Origin: Phymorhynchus buccinoides | Taxonomy: Eukaryota > Mollusca > Gastropoda > Neogastropoda > Raphitomidae | Reading direction: 5' to 3' | Length of the DNA stretch: 64,000 nucleotides | NCBI GenBank assembly: GCA_017654935.2 | Contig: CM065695.1 | Span: forward strand, 24,650,975-24,714,974 | In this document: positions 58,659 through 64,000 of the stretch, piece after piece | Layout of the letters: the number at the start of each line of letters is the position of its first letter | Numbering within the stretch: the stretch's first letter is position 1 | The notes under the pieces: generated by a model | Told to the model about the DNA's origin: nothing | What the model saw: only the letters and a program-made list of their open reading frames with translations | Database searches by the model: none | Made by a program: the position numbers and the translations under genes

Positions 58659-59210
58659 TTAAAGGTGGTAGTGACTGACGGATGAGTTTTTGCAAAGGAA
58701 CACGTCTGAATGATCACCAATGAAAACACCTTGGCTGTGTGTGTTTCCTATAAATCAAAGCCGTCAAATTGGCGATTCCTCCTTGGCGGAGATGCGGAGA
58801 GAAGCCATTTTGGATTGAGTGGTTGAAGCTTTTTTTTCTGTGTGTTTGTAGTGCAGTAAAACAAATTGGGAGCTATTTCCTTTGTTGTGAGCGAAACTCC
58901 TTTAGGTAAACTGTATAACATGTTAAAATAATAAAAAAAAATGCTTGTATTGTGTACATTTCGTGAATTGTGATTTGGTCTGAACTCAGGTGGGCCATTA
59001 GGAAAAGCGAAGGCACATGCCTTGGCTCTTTCACTGAAAGAATTTGACTTCCAGCTACCGTCTCCGCCAAGGAGGAATCGCCGATTTGACGGTGTGTGTA
59101 TTTCAAAGTGTGTGTTGCACGATCTCTGTAAGTGTGTGTGTGGTGTGTTTTCCTGGTGATCTTGACGTGTTTCTTGCAAAAAAACCTCATCCGTCATGGT
59201 CAAAAATTAA
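58659..59210. mobile_element. TTAA-flanked MITE, copy 1
   Basis: The ends TTAAAGGTGG and ...AAAATTAA are eroded. Subterminal GACGGATGAGTTTTTGCAA and TTGCAAAAAAACCTCATCCG are inverted, as are inner GCGATTCCTCCTTGGCGGAG and CTCCGCCAAGGAGGAATCG. It shares all blocks with 62750-63314 but in opposite orientation. Confidence 0.8.
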
Positions 59211-59299
59211 ACAAGTGCATCTCACGGATTCTAAAAGCTTTTTCCAGATAAAATGCCAAATGGATAATCAGATATTTATTTTCAGTTGCAAAGAGAGCA

Positions 59300-59960
59300 T
59301 GTTTATACGAGTAGAGAGAGAGAGAGATAGAGAGAGAGAGTATTGTCTGCTGTGATGAGAGAGAGCGAGAGAGAGAGAGAGCAGAGAGAGAGACGAGAGG
59401 AGAGAGAGAAAGAGATTAGGATTAAAGATTAATAGCCCCGTCGACACACGTAAGGCCATGTCATGGCTGTCACCACGTTTAATATTTACAACGTATGTAA
59501 AAAGGGATAAAAACACAAGGGACCATCAAATCCCTCCTCCAATGTTTTTTTGTAATTAAAAATACTTCTTGTTAAAAAAACATACATAAATCAAAACCTT
59601 TGCAAGTTTTTTTTAAACAACCGGACGTCGAGCGAGAGGGATAGAGAGAGAGTGAGAGATGAGAGAGAGAGAGAGAGAGTGAGAGAGAGAGAGAGAGAGA
59701 GAGCGGAGAGAGATAGAGAGAGAGAGTTGAGGGGGGGTGTGAGAGAGAGAGAGAGAGGGAGAGAGAGAGAGTGAGAGAGAGGGAGAGAGGGGGGGAGAGA
59801 AGAGAGAGAGATAGAGGGAGGAGAGAGAGAGAGAGAGAGAGAGGGGATAGAGGGGGGAGAGAGAAAGAGAGTGAGAGAGAGAGAGAGAGAGAAGAGGAGT
59901 GTGAGAGCAGAGAGAGAGAGAGAGAGGAAAGGAAGAGAAGAGAGAGAGAGACACTGGACA
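59300..59960. repeat. (GA)n tracts
   Basis: Two GA-rich blocks, 59310-59415 and 59640-59955, with frequent GG and GT interruptions. Apparent ORFs here are low-complexity artefacts. Confidence 0.9.
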
Positions 59961-60051
59961 CTGGGAAAATTTATTTGACAAGGATAAATATTTTAGGCGA
60001 TGCCTATTATTACAATCTGTCCTTGGATAAAAGAAAAACAAATAGACTTAC

Positions 60052-60189
60052 GTGCTATAGAAGCCACAATAATGGTGTCTCCACCCCACTCCTAATCCTC
60101 GTTCTCTTGGCTTGTCACAGGTGCTGAAGTATGGGAGGTGAGCCACCAAACGTGAAGACAGGCCATGGTACGAACGGCTTCATAATAAC
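60052..60189 (-). pseudogene. Four-TM gene, middle exon with in-frame stop
   Basis: The acceptor AACTGTGCAG and donor GCAC/GTAAGT bound exactly 138 bp, close to the 141-bp equivalent exon of vertebrate PMP22. Both phases fit the neighbouring exons. The start reads GYYEAVRTMACL, like the claudin/PMP22 segment entering TM2, and the end reads GGDTIIVASIA, like TM3. Between them the frame gives a hydrophilic stretch and TAG near 60089-60091, where a hydrophobic helix is expected. So the exon edges look selected but the centre is broken, by mutation or by sequence error. Confidence 0.5.
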
Positions 60190-60214
60190 CTGCACAGTTA
60201 TTAAGAAAATATTT

Positions 60215-60420
60215 CTTCTTCTTCTTATTCTTCTTCTGCGTTCCCAGGCCATAATGGGTAAGGTACGTGTGTGTGTCCGGTTTTCAGTTTTCACTGGTTT
60301 CCCCGCTGCGTACAGCCAACACATTCTGATTTCGTGGAGGAGCTCAAAGGAGAAAAAATATGTGGAAGATTTTTTTTGAAAGGCAGGAGAATAAGTCAGA
60401 ATAATAGTAGATGACTGTAA
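60215..60420 (+). repeat. Dispersed repeat related to 13880-14015
   Basis: A TTCTTC run, GCGTTCCCAGGCCATAATGG, GTACAGCCAACACATTCTGA, TCGTGGAGGAGCTCAAAGGA and GGCAGGAGAATAAG appear in the same order as in the upstream copy. Confidence 0.55.
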
Positions 60421-61112
60421 GCAAAGGTAAAAGGCAGATTCAAAGAGAGTGGCAGATTAAAGGAAGTTACAAGCACAGAACTTCCAGAAGGTGGGGGAAG
60501 TAATTTGTACAAAAGAGCCCCCCCCCCCCCCCGGTATCCCCACGGGGAGAGAAAATATTTCAACTGATGAAAACAATTCGAACAGTAAATTCAATAGCGT
60601 GTAAATGATTTGTATGTTTTCATAAGTTACTGCAAGGAATCATCATGGACATGGAACATTTGTTGGCTTTCAAAGTCATTGAATGCTCTGAAAACTAACT
60701 ATTCATTAATTAACACAATTTATATAGCGCTTGTTGTTGAAGCTCTAAGCGCTTATTTATTACATATATCGCTTCTAAAGGATTACATTTTGAATGTAAA
60801 CATACATGTAAAATAGTGGTTTTCGTTTCGAATGTGATGAAGAATTTTAAAAAAAAGCATAATTAAAATAAATTTCTCAAAGATTTTTTTAAAAACCGAC
60901 ACAGACTGCAACGTCAAAACCCCAAACAAACAAATTAAATACACAGTAAGATCAAATATTGACGGAAAAAAACAAAACCATGTAATGAGTGTATGTATGC
61001 ATGGTGTGTGTGTTGTGTGTGTTCGTTCTTTAATTGAACGTCTATCCACCTTACAGTGATCTTAGACTGTTTATGTGTGTATGTTGTTGTGAATATATAC
61101 TGTTATTTCATG
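60421..61112. other. No gene seen
   Basis: A C run at 60518-60534 and a LINE-3'-end-like TTTATATAGCGCTTGTTGTTG at about 60718-60740. The rest is AT-rich intron sequence. Confidence 0.45.
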
Positions 61113-61364
61113 CTTGCGAATGTGTGTGTGTGTGTGTGTGCGTGCGTGTGTGTGTGCGTGTCTGTGTGCGTGCGTGTGTGCGTGCGTGCGCGTGCGTGCG
61201 TACGTTCGTGCGTGCGTGCGTGCGTGCGTGCGTGTGTGCACGCGCGTGCGTGCGTGCGTGCGTGTGCTGTTTAAGTGTGTATGTTGTTGTGAATATATAC
61301 TGTTATTCCATGCTTGCGAATTGCGTGACAATGCATACTTGTATTAGGCCTATTATAAGTAGTA

Positions 61365-61437
<73 letters not shown>
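61113..61437. repeat. (GT)n / GTGC and (TAG)n microsatellites
   Basis: GT/GC-type repeats at 61113-61268, a partly duplicated segment TGTGAATATATACTGTTATT (about 61089 and 61291), then about 26 TAG units at 61359-61437. Confidence 0.9.
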
Positions 61438-61439
61438 CA

Positions 61440-61660
61440 CAGCAGCTGTTGTTGCCGATTGTTATGTGCATTTTTACCGGCCAAACGAAGTCTGACCGGT
61501 ATTGTTTTGTCTGCTCATGTTATTAGATTTTTGTTTCATGTTTTTATTCCATTTCAGTTCTGTGTAAAGCGCCCTATAGCCTACATAGTAGGATGGATGC
61601 TATATAAATTTTCCTCATTATTATTATTATTGATGATGATTATTATGTATTTAGATGATG

Positions 61661-61695
<35 letters not shown>
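61440..61695 (+). mobile_element. 5'-truncated LINE D-family 3' end
   Basis: GTGCATTTTTACCGGCCAAA, GTCTGACCGGTATTGTTTTG and TACATAGTAGGATGGATGCT to TATATAAATTTTCCTC then an ATT run match the reverse complement of 50858-51025, the LINE D 3' end. Only the last 190 bp is present, on the opposite strand. Confidence 0.85.
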
Positions 61696-61696
<1 letters not shown>

Positions 61697-61755
61697 TTTT
61701 AGCAAAAACGTCTTGCTCGAAAAAAAGAGTTCACGCTTTGCATAGTTCAACCTAC

Positions 61756-61969
61756 CAGGACTGTCCCCGGGTGCAATGGTCTTGCATCTATCGATGCCCA
61801 GACTCTCAGCTTGAGCGTCAGTGATGTTGCTGAAGCACCAGGCCCAGAGCCCCCACTGTGCGGTGTACGTCTCCACCCACTGAGTGAAGGCAAAAGGGAT
61901 GATGAAGGACACGGGCATGGCGACAGAGGCGATTAGTCTCACACAGTGTATGGAGGACTTCACAGGCAT
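61756..61969 (-). CDS. Claudin/PMP22-like four-TM protein, first coding exon
   Basis: ATG at 61969 opens MPVKSSIHCVRLIASVAMPV with TM1 (SVAMPVSFIIPFAF). The first outer loop carries the claudin-type W-GLW-C pattern (QWGLWAWC) and a second Cys 17 residues on (GIDRC). The donor is CCTG/GTAGGT at 61755-61756, leaving one base of a split codon, which suits the two-base starts of the next exon candidates. Immediately 5' of the ATG lies a triplicated 88-bp segment, so the leader or an N-terminal extension may be disturbed. The family usually has a short N-terminus, which supports this ATG. Confidence 0.7.
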
Positions 61970-61974
61970 GGTGA

Positions 61975-62236
61975 GTTCTCGGATTCCTGATTCCTCTTTC
62001 CTCGTCAATCTCTTCTTCCTCTTGTTCTGTGATCCAAGGCCACGCCTAAGTCCTGGTGTAGCGTTCTCGGATTCCTGATTCCTCTTTCCTCGTCAATCTC
62101 TTCTTCCTCTTGTTCTGTGATCCAAGGCCACGCCTAAGTCCTGGTGTAGCGTTCTCGGATTCCTGATTCCTCTTTCCTGGTCAATCTCTTCTTCCTCTTG
62201 TTCTGTGAGCCAAGGCCACGCCTAAGTCCCGGTATC
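61975..62236. repeat. 88-bp segment in three tandem copies
   Basis: Copies start at 61975, 62063 and 62151 (GTTCTCGGATTCCTGATTCC...), nearly identical. 88 is not a multiple of three, so the frame shifts between copies. On the minus strand a frame from 62300 reads GLRRGLGSQNKRKKRL into TRKEESGIRE. If only one copy existed, that frame would run directly into the four-TM ATG. Confidence 0.9.
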
Positions 62237-62749
62237 CGGTACTGATGTAAAGTCTTCTGTCTTTCTTCAGCACCTCTGCATGTCCCCTCAGCTTCTGTCA
62301 GTGAAGAAAATACGTGTGCATGAGTTGAGAAGAATCCGTTAATATCTGTAGGCTTGAATGACAAAAACAATGACAGAAACAAAAAGAAACAAAACAAAAC
62401 GGTTATTAGCTAAATAAAATAGCAGGTTGTTTTCGAGCTATGAATTCCCAATGCGTGTAAAAGCATTAAAACCAAAGCCAAAATTAAATCATTGTTACCT
62501 CCTTTGATTTTATGTATTGCTCCTGCAATACAAATAATCTTTGATTGATCCTCATAGCCACGTGTTGTAGCATATACAAAAACCGTTTACATGATTAGGC
62601 AATATTCCAAAGCATTCTAAATATGGTATGCATTTATCAAAACCATGAACAGGGGAAGGGAATACACAAAACAGAAACAAATTCTTACATTTTTAGATTA
62701 TTTTAAACACTCGAGATAACAAAAGATGTATGAAGACTGATCTTTTATC
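62237..62749. other. No gene resolved; possible upstream exon edge
   Basis: An acceptor-like TTTTCTTCACTGACAG on the minus strand at about 62299-62314 could start an exon leading into the 88-bp repeat. Beyond it, AT-rich sequence without signal. Confidence 0.35.
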
Positions 62750-63314
62750 TTAAAGGTGGACCCTGATGGATGAAGTTTTGCAAGAAACACGTCAATATCA
62801 CCAGGAAAACACCCTTTTAAAGAGATCGCAACACTCACTTTGTTATTGTTTCCTTGAAATCAAACCGTCAAAATCGGCGATTCCTCCTTGGCGGAGGTGC
62901 TGGAAGTCAGATTATTTCATTGAAAGAGAAGGCGTGTGCCGCCTGAGCTTAGACCAAATCGTTTGCACGAAATGTCCACAATACAAGCCTTTTTATCTAT
63001 TTATTTCTTTTAATTTTATACAGTTTATCTAAAAGGAGTTTCGCTCGCAGGAAAGGAAATAGGCCTAGCCCCTTTTTTTTTTTTACTGCACCACAAAGAA
63101 GAAAAAGCTTCAACCACAATGAGTGGCCTCCACCCACCCCATCCAAAATGGCTTCTCTCTTCCGGCATCTCCGCCAAGGAGGAATCGCCGTTTTGACGGG
63201 TTGATTTCTAGGAAACCAGAGCATAAGTGAGTGTTCCGATCCTTGAAAAGGCTGTCTTTCTGGTGATCTCGACGTGTTTCTTGCAAAAGCTCATCCGTCA
63301 GGGTCCACCTTTAA
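62750..63314. mobile_element. TTAA-flanked MITE, copy 2 (complete)
   Basis: TTAA then AGGTGGACCCTGATGGATGA at the left, and TCATCCGTCAGGGTCCACCT then TTAA at the right. A second inverted pair lies inside: GCGATTCCTCCTTGGCGGAG (about 62877) and CTCCGCCAAGGAGGAATCGC (about 63170). No transposase ORF. TTAA duplication fits piggyBac- or Kolobok-type transposases; which one cannot be decided here. Confidence 0.85.
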
Positions 63315-63651
63315 AACAAACATAGCCAAACACCAATACACATTTAAAGAAATACTTATCCGCTTGTCGTGTTCGTTACGTATGCAAACATCTAGCATAT
63401 TAACATTTGTTATCTATGATACACTACAAAGTCACACAACTGTCAGCACTAAAGAACTAAGCAATAATTTAACTGTTGTCATACAGGCTTACTGTGAGTA
63501 TCAATAGCAGTTGCTCAAAGTATTAATTATATTACTGGAAAAATACAAATAATATGCATGTAAACAGCTAAATTTAGTTTTCTACTTTCATGACAGAACT
63601 TTCCTTCTTTGCGATTGAATTTTTGTTTTAATGTGTCAGAGTGTAAATAGT

Positions 63652-64000
63652 AAATGTTCATAGAAAGGTAAAAATAATAAATTAACAAAAGAAGAAAAGA
63701 AAAAAGAATTCTTTAATAATGAACGTTCAAACAAACAAAAACGGAAGAGTATACACACAGTCGGTAAACAAAAAGTAGTAAAAGATCTTCCAATTTTATC
63801 TAAATTATTCCACTTTTGAAAATGCTATCATACAACGTAAATGTTCATAAAAACGTTAAAAAAATTAAAGAAAGAGAAAGAAAGAAAAAAGAAAGAATTC
63901 TTTATAATGCACGTTCAAACAAACAAAAACGGAAGAGTATACACACAGTCGGTAAACAAAAACTAGTCAAAGATCTTCCAATTTTATCTAAATTATTCCA
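63652..64000. repeat. 187-bp tandem duplication, cut by window edge
   Basis: AAATGTTCATA starts at 63652 and again at 63839. Both copies contain AAAACGGAAGAGTATACACA, CAGTCGGTAAACAAAAA and AAGATCTTCCAATTTTATCT. The second copy reaches the last base, so more units may follow. Confidence 0.9.

Noticed and set aside
59572..60041. Long Ser/Leu-rich frames on the minus strand
   Set aside because: Translation of (GA)n/(CT)n in all frames; no protein signal.

Overview
This is eukaryotic nuclear DNA, most likely from a mollusc and probably a gastropod. The grounds are: remains of an LDLa/leucine-rich-repeat GPCR of the GRL101 type, several non-LTR retrotransposon families of a kind common in lophotrochozoans, tRNA-headed SINEs sharing a GAGGTCCCGTGTGC-type central segment, very dense microsatellites, and intron-containing genes. 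There is no operon structure and no prokaryotic signal. Family assignments come from reading motifs; nothing was searched. Two 500-base N runs (7044-7543 and 38501-39000) are scaffold gaps, and the sequence beside the second looks error-rich.

Host genes are few. An F-box protein gene lies on the minus strand at 25.95-27.25 kb, with an unresolved 5' end. A claudin/PMP22-like four-transmembrane gene lies on the minus strand at 57.3-62.0 kb, with at least three exons in matching splice phase; its middle exon carries a stop and its first exon is preceded by an 88-bp sequence repeated three times. A decayed receptor gene (LDLa, then LRR, then 7TM) runs along the plus strand at about 39.9-42.7 kb.

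The rest is mobile DNA. Layout: 0-3.7 kb, several tandem repeats, including a perfect 36-bp palindrome. 3.8-7.0 kb, LINE A (+), open up to the gap. 7.5-15.7 kb, LINE, SINE and MITE fragments. 15.7-23.15 kb, one 7.4-kb nested insertion with a 7-bp target duplication inside a MITE; it holds LINE B (-) and a 2.5-kb minisatellite that reads as an Asp/Asn/Gly/Val repeat in frame with the LINE B protein. 23-37 kb, MITEs, SINEs, a foldback element, the F-box gene and LINE C (-). 42.4-56.7 kb, a large inverted repeat whose arms carry the 3' end of the decayed receptor gene and end inward in a 73-bp minisatellite; between the arms are a truncated gene that may come from a Maverick/Polinton-like element, LINE pieces and satellites, and an almost full-length LINE D (-) has inserted into the right-arm minisatellite. 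57-64 kb, the four-TM gene, a SINE, two TTAA-flanked MITEs and a tandem duplication cut by the window edge.

The most unusual parts are the inverted-repeat locus, the minisatellite/LINE B coding fusion, the palindromic repeats at 2.5-3.7 kb, and the broken exon and 88-bp triplication in the four-TM gene. Many ORFs are interrupted by single-base indels, so real pseudogenes and assembly errors cannot be separated from this sequence alone.
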